A stretch of 64,000 bases of DNA from JBBSDP01 sp038240605 (GTDB lineage Bacteria > Planctomycetota > Phycisphaerae > Tepidisphaerales > Tepidisphaeraceae): NCBI GenBank assembly GCA_038240605.1, contig JBBSDP010000005.1, positions 70,724 through 134,723 of the forward strand, in the 5' to 3' direction. Position numbers and translations under genes: made by a program. This document shows, in pieces, positions 1 to 8,081 of the stretch. The notes beneath the pieces were generated by a model. That model had not been told where the DNA came from and ran no database searches. It saw nothing but the letters and a program-made list of their open reading frames with translations. The stretch's first letter is position 1. Every line of letters begins with the position of its first letter.

Positions 1-1442
1 GCGGCATCCGCTACACCACCACCGGCGACCGCCTCCTCGTCCCCGCTGACCGCAAGATCGAAGCCTACGCCGCCCTCAGCTACTCCCACGCGATGCCACG
101 CGATACCAAGACGGGCTTCGAGGACATGGTCAGCAAGATGACCCCCTGGGACCCGGTGGATAAGTCCCAGATCATGTTCAATCGCGGCAAAGAGGTGATG
201 CTCGCCCAGATCATCCGCAAGTTCCCCCACGTGACCGACGCCGAGGTGATGATCGCATTCAATAGCGAGCGGCACATCGAGGGATCGATCCAGCCCTCCG
301 CCACGATCACGCTCACCGTCCCACCCGATTCAACCGGCGGGCAGAAGCTGGTCGATGCCGCCGCCGACGCGGTCCAGGGCGCGGTCTCCGGCCTGTCGCG
401 CTCGAAGATCAAGGTGGTCGTCAACGGCGCGCCCGCCCGCGTGCACGACGCCGATAACGAGGCGGTTGCCGTGCAGGGGGACGATCAGCTTGACCTCATT
501 CAGAAGAACGAGGTACGGCTCAGCAATAAGATCAAGGAACACTTCGTGTACATCTCGGGCCTGATGGTCGCGGTTACGGTGAAGTTGAACAACACCTCCT
601 CGGTCGAGCAGCGCACCGAATACGATCCAAAGGGCGTGCTACAGAAGGAAACGCGCTCGCAGAATGAGACAGACGAATCGACTTCGCCCGGCGCGTCAGC
701 GGGCGGTGAACCCGGGATCGCCAGCAATGCCGGCCTCTCGATTCCCAACGCAGGCGGTGCATCCGCGGCTTCGGGCCCTTCCACCACGCACGAGAAGAAC
801 ACGACCGAGTTCCAGAACTTCGTTTCCAAGACGGATCGCTCGAGCAAGACCCCGGCGGGCGACGTGACGGTGATCGGCGCGACGGTGCGCGTGCCGGTCA
901 GCTATTTTGCTTCGGTTTTCGAGCGTCAGAACGGCACGACCAAGGAGCCGACGCAAAGGGAGCTGGTGCCCCTGATCGAGTCGGAGCTGCCCAAGATTCG
1001 CGTTGACGTGCTCCGGTGCACGGGGCTTCAGGCGGAGAAAGACGTATCGGTCGAAACCTATTCCGACCCGATGCCCACCGTGGCCACCGCGGTTGCGCAG
1101 GTGTCGCCTTTTTCGATGACGACGGTCGGCGGCCACACGAAGGAGATCGCATTGGCGGCCTTGGCGGTGATGAGCCTGTTTATGGTTTCGATGATGGTCC
1201 GCAAGGGGACCGTTACGCCGGCCATCGCCCAGGTCGCGATGCCGCTGGAGATGCCCACCTCACTGGATGCCGGCGAGGCGCTGGCCGGGGAGGCGGGCGC
1301 GGGCGGGGCGATGCTCGATGGCATGGAACTCGACGACGACGCCGTTCGCTCCCAGCAGATGCTCGACCAGGTATCGACGCTGGTGAAGGAGAACCCCGAA
1401 GCCGCCGCCACGCTCGTCAAGCGCTGGTTGAACCGAACGTAG
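1..1442 (+). CDS. fliF: Flagellar MS-ring protein FliF, C-terminal part (5' truncated by window edge)
   Basis: The reading frame is open from base 3, so the gene begins before the window; about 479 residues are visible. FliF forms the MS ring in the inner membrane that carries the rotor switch and the export gate. Seen: the ring-building region (RLLVPADRKIEAYAAL, then FPHVTDAEVMIAF), a low-complexity Gly/Ser/Thr periplasmic stretch, a C-terminal membrane helix at nt about 1141-1210 followed by basic residues, and a short C-terminal helix (LVKENPEAAATLVKRWL) of the kind that binds FliG. fliG follows 87 bases later. An ATG at 93 lies inside the domain and is not the start. Confidence 0.95.
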   Translation, partial: GIRYTTTGDRLLVPADRKIEAYAALSYSHAMPRDTKTGFEDMVSKMTPWDPVDKSQIMFNRGKEVMLAQIIRKFPHVTDAEVMIAFNSERHIEGSIQPSATITLTVPPDSTGGQKLVDAAADAVQGAVSGLSRSKIKVVVNGAPARVHDADNEAVAVQGDDQLDLIQKNEVRLSNKIKEHFVYISGLMVAVTVKLNNTSSVEQRTEYDPKGVLQKETRSQNETDESTSPGASAGGEPGIASNAGLSIPNAGGASAASGPSTTHEKNTTEFQNFVSKTDRSSKTPAGDVTVIGATVRVPVSYFASVFERQNGTTKEPTQRELVPLIESELPKIRVDVLRCTGLQAEKDVSVETYSDPMPTVATAVAQVSPFSMTTVGGHTKEIALAALAVMSLFMVSMMVRKGTVTPAIAQVAMPLEMPTSLDAGEALAGEAGAGGAMLDGMELDDDAVRSQQMLDQVSTLVKENPEAAATLVKRWLNRT

Positions 1443-1529
1443 GAGTGGGGTGCTGGGGCGAAGCGGTGCTGCGCGACGGGTTGGCTGGCCATGAGCCGGC
1501 CCGCGCGGCACGCAGCTCCTTGAGGAAAC

Positions 1530-2534
1530 ATGGCTGATATCACGGGCGTACGCAAATCCGCAGTGTTGCTCCTGTCGCTGAACCAGGATGATGCCGCGGA
1601 AATTCTCAAACGGCTTCCTCCCGAGGCCGTGGAAGAGGTCAGCCGGGAAATCGCCTCGATCGGCGAGGTCGCGGTGGCCGCGCGCTCGCAGGTGTTCGGC
1701 GAGTTCTACAACCTCGCCCTGGCCAACTCCTACCTTAACGAAGGCGGTCTGGAATACGCCAAGAGCCTGCTCCGCAAATCGCTCAGTGAGGCGGACGCGA
1801 CGCGGGTCATCAAGCAGGTCACGCAGCAGGTGCAGACAACGCCGTTCTCCTTCCTCCAGAAGGCCGAGAGCGAGAACCTGCTGACGTTCATCCAGGACGA
1901 GCATCCGCAGACGATCGCGCTGATTCTCGCCCACCTCCCGTCGCAGAAGGCCAGTGAGATCCTCGTGGGCCTGCCCGGCCAGAAGCAGATTGAGGTCGTC
2001 AAGCGCGTCGCCAACATGGAGCAGACGAACCCCGAGGTGATCAAGGAGGTCGAGCGCGGCCTCGAGCATCGCCTCTCCGATATCGTCAGCCAGACGTTCG
2101 AGAAGGCGGGCGGGGTCGACACAGTCGCCGAGATCCTCAACCTGGCCGATCGCTCCACCGAGAAGGGGATCATGGAAGGACTGGAAGCGGAGGACCCGGA
2201 CCTGGTCGAGCAGATCCGCCGGCTCATGTTCGTCTTCGAGGATATCCTGCTGGTCAACGACAAGGGGATCCAGTCCGTGCTCAAGGAGGTCGACAACGAG
2301 GAGCTGTCACTGGCCCTGAAGACCGCGAGCCAGGAGTTGAAAGACAAGATCTTCAAGAACATGTCGGAGCGTGCCGCGCAGCTCATCGCCGAGGACATGC
2401 AGTACATGGGCCCGGTGCGGGTGAGCGACGTGGAGGCCGCGCAGCAGAAGATCGTTGACGTGGTCCGTCGTCTCGAGGACGCCGGCGAAATCATCATCGC
2501 TGGCCGCGGCGGCGAAAAAGAAATGGTCGTTTAG
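1530..2534 (+). CDS. fliG: Flagellar motor switch protein FliG
   Basis: 334 residues, the normal length for FliG, the switch-ring protein that binds FliF and takes torque from the stator. The N-terminal part (KSAVLLLSLNQDDAAEILKRL) is the FliF-binding domain; the middle has the EHPQTIALILAHL motif (about residues 128-140), and the C-terminal armadillo/torque domain contains the LADRSTEKGIMEGLE and MFVFEDIL segments with alternating charged residues. The start follows a TTGAGGAAAC site. It sits between fliF and fliH as in most flagellar operons. Confidence 0.97.
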   Translation: MADITGVRKSAVLLLSLNQDDAAEILKRLPPEAVEEVSREIASIGEVAVAARSQVFGEFYNLALANSYLNEGGLEYAKSLLRKSLSEADATRVIKQVTQQVQTTPFSFLQKAESENLLTFIQDEHPQTIALILAHLPSQKASEILVGLPGQKQIEVVKRVANMEQTNPEVIKEVERGLEHRLSDIVSQTFEKAGGVDTVAEILNLADRSTEKGIMEGLEAEDPDLVEQIRRLMFVFEDILLVNDKGIQSVLKEVDNEELSLALKTASQELKDKIFKNMSERAAQLIAEDMQYMGPVRVSDVEAAQQKIVDVVRRLEDAGEIIIAGRGGEKEMVV

Positions 2535-2540
2535 AGAGAT

Positions 2541-2630
2541 GTCAGTTGTCAGTTGTCCGTTGTGAAGGCAACCGAGCGCGCCCGGTCCTGTCCCTCCTGC
2601 AACTGACGACGAACAACTGACAACGGACAC
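2541..2630 (+). repeat. Inverted pair of 7-base tandem repeats (CAGTTGT family)
   Basis: Between fliG and fliH, heptads CAGTTGT, CAGTTGT, CCGTTGT run at 2543-2563 and their complement (ACAACTG, ACAACGG) at 2613-2626, with a further partial copy near 2600-2610. The two arms can pair over about 15 of 17 bases. No T-tract follows, so it is not a typical terminator. Similar 7-base repeats of another sequence occur at 13802-13868 and 20202-20229. Confidence 0.7.
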
Positions 2631-2636
2631 GTAACC

Positions 2637-3344
2637 ATGGGCCTGATCAAATCCGCAAACCTGCCGGCGTCTCTGTCGCCGTTTTCGATGCGCGACATCG
2701 AGACGCAGGCGCAGGCGATGCTGGCCCGGGCGCGACACCAGGCGGAAGCGCTCCTCGCGGCGGCACAGACTGAGGCGGAGGAATTGAAGCAAGCCGCATA
2801 CGCCCAGGCATTGGCGGACGGGCATCGGGCGGGCGTCAAGGAGGGCACGGAACAGGGGATCGCGATGGGGCGAGACGCAGCCCTCGCCGAACAGCGCGAT
2901 CGGCTGACGGAAATCCTCGCTTCCCTCTCGACGGCGGTAACCGACCTGGATGCGCGGCGCATCCAGCTGGAGTCGGCCGCGCTGGAAGAAGTGGTTGGCC
3001 TCGCGATAGCCGTCGCACGGCGTGTTACCAAACGACAGGGGATGCTCGATCCGCAGGTGCTCATCGAAAATCTTCAGGCGGCGATGAAGCTGGTGGTGCG
3101 CTGTGCCGACGTCCGCGTCGCCATTCACCCGACACAACGACAAACGCTGGAAGACGTCTTGCCGCGCCTTCGGCTCCAGTGGCCCCAACTGAAGCACATC
3201 GAGCTCATCGACGATCCCTCCCTGGCCCCGGGCGGTTGCCGCATCTTTACGGCGCATGGGCAGGTCGATGGGGACCTGGCGGGCCAGCTCGATCGCGTTG
3301 TGGCGGACCTCCTGCCCGGCGGCGCGGAGGTGGCGTCATCGTGA
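2637..3344 (+). CDS. fliH: Flagellar export ATPase regulator FliH
   Basis: 235 residues. FliH binds and restrains the export ATPase FliI and tethers it to the C ring. Seen: an Ala/Gln/Glu-rich helical N-terminal half (heptad-like, residues about 18-75), the GxxxG-like run around HRAGVKEGTEQGIAMG (about 62-80), and a FliH/SctL C-terminal domain with IAVARRVTKRQ, VAIHPTQ and a final glycine-rich DDPSLAPGGCRI motif. Its stop overlaps the GTG start of fliI by four bases, which implies translational coupling. Confidence 0.92.
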   Translation: MGLIKSANLPASLSPFSMRDIETQAQAMLARARHQAEALLAAAQTEAEELKQAAYAQALADGHRAGVKEGTEQGIAMGRDAALAEQRDRLTEILASLSTAVTDLDARRIQLESAALEEVVGLAIAVARRVTKRQGMLDPQVLIENLQAAMKLVVRCADVRVAIHPTQRQTLEDVLPRLRLQWPQLKHIELIDDPSLAPGGCRIFTAHGQVDGDLAGQLDRVVADLLPGGAEVASS

Positions 3345-4723
3345 GCTATCTCGAATGTCAGCTCGATGCGGTCGATTCGTCGCTTCCGTTCGCGGTGGTC
3401 GGCCAGGTCCAGGCAGTGACGGGAATGACACTGGAAGCCGCCGATCTCACCGTCCCGCTGGGGAGCCTCTGCCGCATCACCAGTTTCGGGGGGAAGACCT
3501 CGACCGCGGAGGTCATCGGCTTTCGCCACGATCGCACGCTGCTCATGCCGCTGACCAGCACCGCCGGGGTCTCACGCGGGGACCGCATCGAAAACCTTTG
3601 CGCGGTGCCACGCATCTGGTGTTCGGAACAATTGCTGGGCCGCGTGCTCAACGGGTTCGGGGAGCCGATCGACGGGAAGGGGCCGCTACGGCTCTCGCAC
3701 TCCCGCCGGATCGATGGCCGCGGCGTGCACCCGATGGAGCGCGAGCCGATCCGCAAGCCGATCGCGACAGGCGTGCGTGCGATCGACGGCCTGCACACTT
3801 GCGGGTTGGGGCAGCGCATGGGGATCTTCTCCGGCCCCGGCGTTGGCAAGAGCACGCTCCTCTCCTCGATCGCCAAGAACACCAGCGCCGACGTTTCGGT
3901 CATCGCACTGGTGGGCGAGCGCGGTCGCGAAGTGCAGGAGTTCCTTCAGCATGGCCTGGGCGAGGAGGGGCTGTCACGGTGCGTCGTCATCGTCAGCACC
4001 AGCGATGAGGCGCCGATGCTGCGGGTCCGCGCCGCGCGCGTCGCCTGCACGGTCGCCGAATATTTCCGCGACCACGGCCGCGACGTGCTGCTGATGATGG
4101 ATTCGATCACCCGCCTGTGCCAGGGACAGCGCCAGATCGGCCTGGCTGCCCATGAGCCGCCGGCCACCAAGGGATTTCCCCCAAGCGTCTTTGCCCTCCT
4201 GCCGGAAATCCTCGAGCGCGCCGGCAACGTGCCCGGCGGGTCGATCACCGGGTTCTACACCGTCCTCGTCGAAGGAGACGATTTCAACGAACCGATCCCG
4301 GATGCGGTCAAGGGGATCACCGATGGCCATCTCTGGCTCAGCCGTGCGCTGGCCAACCGCGGGCATTTTCCCGCCATCGACGTGCTACAAAGCATCAGCC
4401 GTGTACGCGGCGATGTGACCGACGTTGAACACGCCAATGCCGCCCGCCGCATCTTGGCGCTCACCGCGACTTTTCAGGACATCGAGGATCTCGTGAACAT
4501 CGGCGCCTACGCCCCGGGCGCCAGCGTGGAATATGACGTGGCGGTCCAGTCGCGCCCGAAGATCGTCGAGTACCTCCGCCAGCCGGCGTCGCAACCGAGT
4601 CCGCCGGAGGATTCAACGCGGCACCTGATCGAGCTCGCCAACTGGACCGAAGCGCTGGAACGATCGCTCCGCGCCCAGTCGGCCAAGGCACCTCCACGCG
4701 GCGCCGCGGCTACCGCACGATAA
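3341..4723 (+). CDS. fliI: Flagellum-specific ATPase FliI
   Basis: Hexameric F1-like ATPase that unfolds and feeds export substrates. The frame is open further upstream, but the GTG at 3341 was chosen: it forms a GTGA overlap with the fliH stop and lies 10 bases after GCGGAGG, giving 460 residues, the usual length. Walker A GPGVGKST is at about residues 165-172; Walker B VLLMMDS near 249; the family signature region PPSVFALLPEILERAG and SISRVRGDVT are present. Neighbours fliH and fliJ complete the ATPase complex. Confidence 0.96.
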   Translation: MSYLECQLDAVDSSLPFAVVGQVQAVTGMTLEAADLTVPLGSLCRITSFGGKTSTAEVIGFRHDRTLLMPLTSTAGVSRGDRIENLCAVPRIWCSEQLLGRVLNGFGEPIDGKGPLRLSHSRRIDGRGVHPMEREPIRKPIATGVRAIDGLHTCGLGQRMGIFSGPGVGKSTLLSSIAKNTSADVSVIALVGERGREVQEFLQHGLGEEGLSRCVVIVSTSDEAPMLRVRAARVACTVAEYFRDHGRDVLLMMDSITRLCQGQRQIGLAAHEPPATKGFPPSVFALLPEILERAGNVPGGSITGFYTVLVEGDDFNEPIPDAVKGITDGHLWLSRALANRGHFPAIDVLQSISRVRGDVTDVEHANAARRILALTATFQDIEDLVNIGAYAPGASVEYDVAVQSRPKIVEYLRQPASQPSPPEDSTRHLIELANWTEALERSLRAQSAKAPPRGAAATAR

Positions 4724-4770
4724 ATCGGTGATCGCGAACGGGCTCGAAGCGGGGGACCACGAAGGACAGG

Positions 4771-5271
4771 ATGCCGAAGTTTATTTTCAAACTCGAGACC
4801 CTGCTTCGCCACCGCAGCCACGTGGAGCGCGAACTACAGCGCGATCTGGCCACGATGCAGGCGGAGATGAACCGGCTGACGCAGGACCTGGCCGCGATTC
4901 AGAGCAGGGTGGACGTCGCGGTCGGCGACCTCCGTGACAACCGTTTGACGGGTCGGATCGATCTGCATTTCCTGGCCGCGCACCGCCGGTACATCCTGGC
5001 CACACAGCGCAACGCTCACGCGATCGCGGAGGAAATGGCGCAATTTCAGCGCCGTGCCGACGAAGCACGAGCCGCGCTGGCCGAAGCGGCCAAGCAGCGA
5101 AAGATACTGGAAAAACTGCGGGAAAAGCACAAAGAACGGTGGTCGGTCGACCAGGCACGCCGTGAATTTGCCGAACTCGACGACATCGGCACGCGCCTTG
5201 CCTTTGCGGGCGAGGTGGGACCGACATCGGATGACGCCAGCGGTACGTCGACGCAGGAGCACCAGTCGTGA
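4771..5271 (+). CDS. fliJ: Flagellar export protein FliJ
   Basis: 166 residues, mostly one long antiparallel coiled coil. FliJ is the central stalk of the FliI ring and an export chaperone-escort. Seen: FKLETLLRHRSHVERE at the N terminus, which is the FliJ signature start, then heptad-rich sequence to about residue 130 ending in LREKHKERW, and a polar tail. AAGGA lies just before the ATG. The stop overlaps the GTG of the next gene by four bases. Confidence 0.9.
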   Translation: MPKFIFKLETLLRHRSHVERELQRDLATMQAEMNRLTQDLAAIQSRVDVAVGDLRDNRLTGRIDLHFLAAHRRYILATQRNAHAIAEEMAQFQRRADEARAALAEAAKQRKILEKLREKHKERWSVDQARREFAELDDIGTRLAFAGEVGPTSDDASGTSTQEHQS

Positions 5272-5999
5272 AGAACCTGCTGAACGTCATCATCCTGACC
5301 CTGGCCCTCAACTTCCTGGCGCTGGCCGGGGGAGTCGGGTGGCTGTGGCAGACCGGAAAGCTCGACCGAAAGTCGGCGACCGCGATCAAGGAGATCATTT
5401 TTCCGCCGGTCGATCCCGCCGCGACCCCGACTGGCGGCGCTGCCACGCAGCCGGCCGCTTCGGATCCGACCACCCGTCCCTCGTCCCGGCTCGAGGCGCT
5501 GTTGGCACGGCACGCGGGCGTGACGACCGCGGCACAGCAGGTGGACTTGGTTCAGCAGAACGTCGATGCGCAGGTCGGACAGCTCGATCAGCGCGAACGC
5601 CAACTGGAAGATTTGCAGCGGCTGATCACCGCGGCGCAGACAAAACTTCAGAACGATCGCAAAGTCCTTGAGACCGATCGGCAGCAACTGACCGATGAAC
5701 AGCAACAAAATGCAAAGTTGGCTGAGGACAAGGGATTCCAGGACAGCCTGACGTTGTATGGCTCGATGCCCTCCAAGCAGGTAAAGGGCATCTTCATGAC
5801 GATGAACGATGCCACGGTACGGCAGTATCTCCAGGCCATGCAGCCGCGCAACGCCGCCAAGATCATCAAGGAATTCAAGAGCCCCGAGGAACTGGATCGC
5901 GTTCGCCGGGTGCTGGACAAGATGCGACAGGGAGATGCGACGGCGGATCCTGCCACGCAGCCGACTGCTCAGACACCGAAGGACGGAAAACTCCCGTGA
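5268..5999 (+). CDS. MotE-like flagellar protein (membrane helix, coiled coil, MgtE-N-like domain)
   Basis: 243 residues from a GTG start overlapping the fliJ stop. A single N-terminal membrane helix (LNVIILTLALNFLALAGGV), a Pro/Thr/Ala linker, a coiled coil at about residues 90-150 and a C-terminal MgtE-N-like domain (LYGSMPSKQVKGIFMTMND, then AAKIIKEFKSPEELDRVRR) are visible. This is the layout of MotE/FlbB proteins, which sit in the periplasm and help stator or switch assembly. Position between fliJ and fliK fits that family. The name is by architecture and context only. Confidence 0.75.
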   Translation: MKNLLNVIILTLALNFLALAGGVGWLWQTGKLDRKSATAIKEIIFPPVDPAATPTGGAATQPAASDPTTRPSSRLEALLARHAGVTTAAQQVDLVQQNVDAQVGQLDQRERQLEDLQRLITAAQTKLQNDRKVLETDRQQLTDEQQQNAKLAEDKGFQDSLTLYGSMPSKQVKGIFMTMNDATVRQYLQAMQPRNAAKIIKEFKSPEELDRVRRVLDKMRQGDATADPATQPTAQTPKDGKLP

Positions 6000-7414
6000 C
6001 TGCATCCCCACCGCCGCGCGTCTGCAAATCGCCTTCCACCCCGCCCGCCGCTCCAAAGGGGCCGCAGCCATCGCCGGCTGATTCTCCTGGGAACGATTTC
6101 AGCGGCATCTTGAGTCAGAGCCAGGCCCAGCGCGCGTCCAAGGCGCCATCAGCATCCGCCGAACCCGCGGCCGCCACAAAGAAAAACACGACGGATCCAA
6201 AGGCATCCGATGCGCCAGCGACGGATGGAAAGAAGCCAACCGACGGCGAATCCGCGGCGCAGGGAAAGACGGATGGAACTCCCTCTGCCCAGGCAGTTGC
6301 TTTGGCCTCGCTTCCCGCCAACCCCGTCGAAGCACCGCCGGCGGACGGCTCGCCGGCACACAAGCCAACGAAGGACAAGCTCACGAAGGATGATTCAAAG
6401 GGATGTGTCCAGAGCGCCAAAGTGCCCGATCCGAGCGTAATCGCCGCCAATCTTCCGTCGCCACCCGATGCGGCGACCGCACCAGCGCCGGTCATGAATT
6501 TGTCCGACCCCATCCCGACGCCCGATGGTTCGGCGACAACCGCTGCCAAGGTCACGGAGGTCGCCCCACCCTCGAGCGGGGATCCGAGCGCCGCAACAAA
6601 CGCCACGCCTGCCGTCACCGTGGATCCGGCTACGACCGATGCCGCGCCGGTCACCGGCAAGCGCGCCACCGCGGGGGCTAGGGGGCGAAACGCGTCGGCC
6701 AGCGGTGGTTCGGATCAGGCGGTCGTCCAGAGTTCCGCCGCCGGCGTTGGCGCGAACCTGAGCAGCTCACTCGGAGGCGATACGGATGGCTCCGACGCAA
6801 CAGCCGCTACAGCCCCGACTGCAACCGACGCGGCGGCACCGGCCGATCATGGACAAACCCGAACAACGCCGCTGAACGTCGACGCGCCGATCTCGGCCCC
6901 GTTCGCGATGCCGACCACCCAGCATGGAGCCGCGGGGCCGGCATCCACGCCTGCCACACCCACGGCGGACGCGCCGTCGGAGATTCAATTCGCGCAGGTG
7001 AACCACGCGCCGATCGTTGGTGGAATACACGGCCAGCTTCTCCCCGATGGCGGCACGATGACGATCCGGCTCGATCCCCCTGAGCTGGGCGCGCTGAACG
7101 TTAGCGTCAAGATGCGCGATGGCGTCATGTCCGCAACGTTTGAGGCATCCAACGATCAGGCCGTCCGGCTTCTCAGCCACAGCCTCGGGGAGTTGAAGGC
7201 GTCGCTGGAATCGCAGGGGATGAACGTTGAGTCGATGCACGTCCGCCAGGTGCCACAGGCCCAGGACGCTCGTCCCGGTCAGCAGGATGCGCAGCGCGAT
7301 CAGAACTCCTCCGGCCAGGATGAAAACGCCCGCCGTGAACAACAGCGCCAGCAAATGCTGCGACGGATGTGGAAGCGCCTCTCCGGCGGCGATCCACTCG
7401 ACCTGGTCGCGTAG
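5996..7414 (+). CDS. fliK: Flagellar hook-length control protein FliK
   Basis: 472 residues, GTG start in a GTGA overlap with the previous stop. FliK is exported and acts as molecular ruler and substrate-specificity switch, acting on FlhB. The first about 340 residues are low-complexity (Ala, Pro, Thr, Ser, Asp) as expected of the ruler part. The conserved C-terminal Flg_hook domain is at about residues 345-415 (TIRLDPPELGALNVSVKMRD, then LKASLESQGMNVESMHV), followed by a Gln/Arg-rich tail. flgD and flgE follow. Confidence 0.88.
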   Translation: MTASPPPRVCKSPSTPPAAPKGPQPSPADSPGNDFSGILSQSQAQRASKAPSASAEPAAATKKNTTDPKASDAPATDGKKPTDGESAAQGKTDGTPSAQAVALASLPANPVEAPPADGSPAHKPTKDKLTKDDSKGCVQSAKVPDPSVIAANLPSPPDAATAPAPVMNLSDPIPTPDGSATTAAKVTEVAPPSSGDPSAATNATPAVTVDPATTDAAPVTGKRATAGARGRNASASGGSDQAVVQSSAAGVGANLSSSLGGDTDGSDATAATAPTATDAAAPADHGQTRTTPLNVDAPISAPFAMPTTQHGAAGPASTPATPTADAPSEIQFAQVNHAPIVGGIHGQLLPDGGTMTIRLDPPELGALNVSVKMRDGVMSATFEASNDQAVRLLSHSLGELKASLESQGMNVESMHVRQVPQAQDARPGQQDAQRDQNSSGQDENARREQQRQQMLRRMWKRLSGGDPLDLVA

Positions 7415-7538
7415 GGTCCGCGCGCGATCCGCACGCATCGCGCCGTTTTCGCGCACCTGCCGCGCGGAAAGCGACGCCGCCAGATTACCCGATTCGATTA
7501 TTCATCCGGCCGCATTTTTCTCGCCGAAACCCAGAACT

Positions 7539-8012
7539 ATGACCACCTCTGCCATTGGATCGCTGCCGAGTTCCCTGAACTCTTTGTCGTCGTCCTCGGC
7601 TTCCAAGTCGCGCCTGTCGCAGCTCAAGCCGACGGATTTCATCAAAATGATGGTGACGCAGCTTCAGCACCAGGATCCGCTGAACCCGACGAACAGCCAG
7701 GACCTCCTGGCGCAAATGAGCCAGATCGGACAGTTGCAGTCCTCGACGCAGCTTTCGGCCACCCTGCAGGGAATGACTCAGCAGAACCAGATTTCCGCGG
7801 CGGCGGGCCTGATCGGGAAGACAGTGATCGGCCAGGACGCAACACACGCACCGATCACGGGGCTGGTGAGTTCCGTTTCCGTTTCAAGCGATGGAGTCAA
7901 CCTGCAGCTCGACAACGGCCGGGCGCTCTCGCTCGCGAACGTGACCAGCATCGCCCCGGGTCCCAGCGCCGCAACGACGACTGCGGCAGGCACGACCAAG
8001 ACCGGCGCCTGA
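7539..8012 (+). CDS. flgD: Hook assembly scaffolding protein FlgD
   Basis: FlgD caps the growing hook. The open frame extends to 7227 but overlaps fliK; the ATG at 7539 gives a 157-residue protein that begins just before the conserved domain. Seen: FIKMMVTQLQHQDPLNPTNS and LAQMSQIGQLQS (about residues 32-70), the FlgD N-terminal signature, then GLIGKTVIG, which starts the Tudor-like part. It is short compared with about 220 residues in enterics because the C-terminal FlgD-Ig-like domain is reduced. flgE follows after 69 bases. Confidence 0.9.
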   Translation: MTTSAIGSLPSSLNSLSSSSASKSRLSQLKPTDFIKMMVTQLQHQDPLNPTNSQDLLAQMSQIGQLQSSTQLSATLQGMTQQNQISAAAGLIGKTVIGQDATHAPITGLVSSVSVSSDGVNLQLDNGRALSLANVTSIAPGPSAATTTAAGTTKTGA

Positions 8013-8081
8013 GCTGATGATCGCTGAGAACGCGCCTCGCACCCGAAATCGGACGATCGCCAACTGGAAAGCAACGACGAC

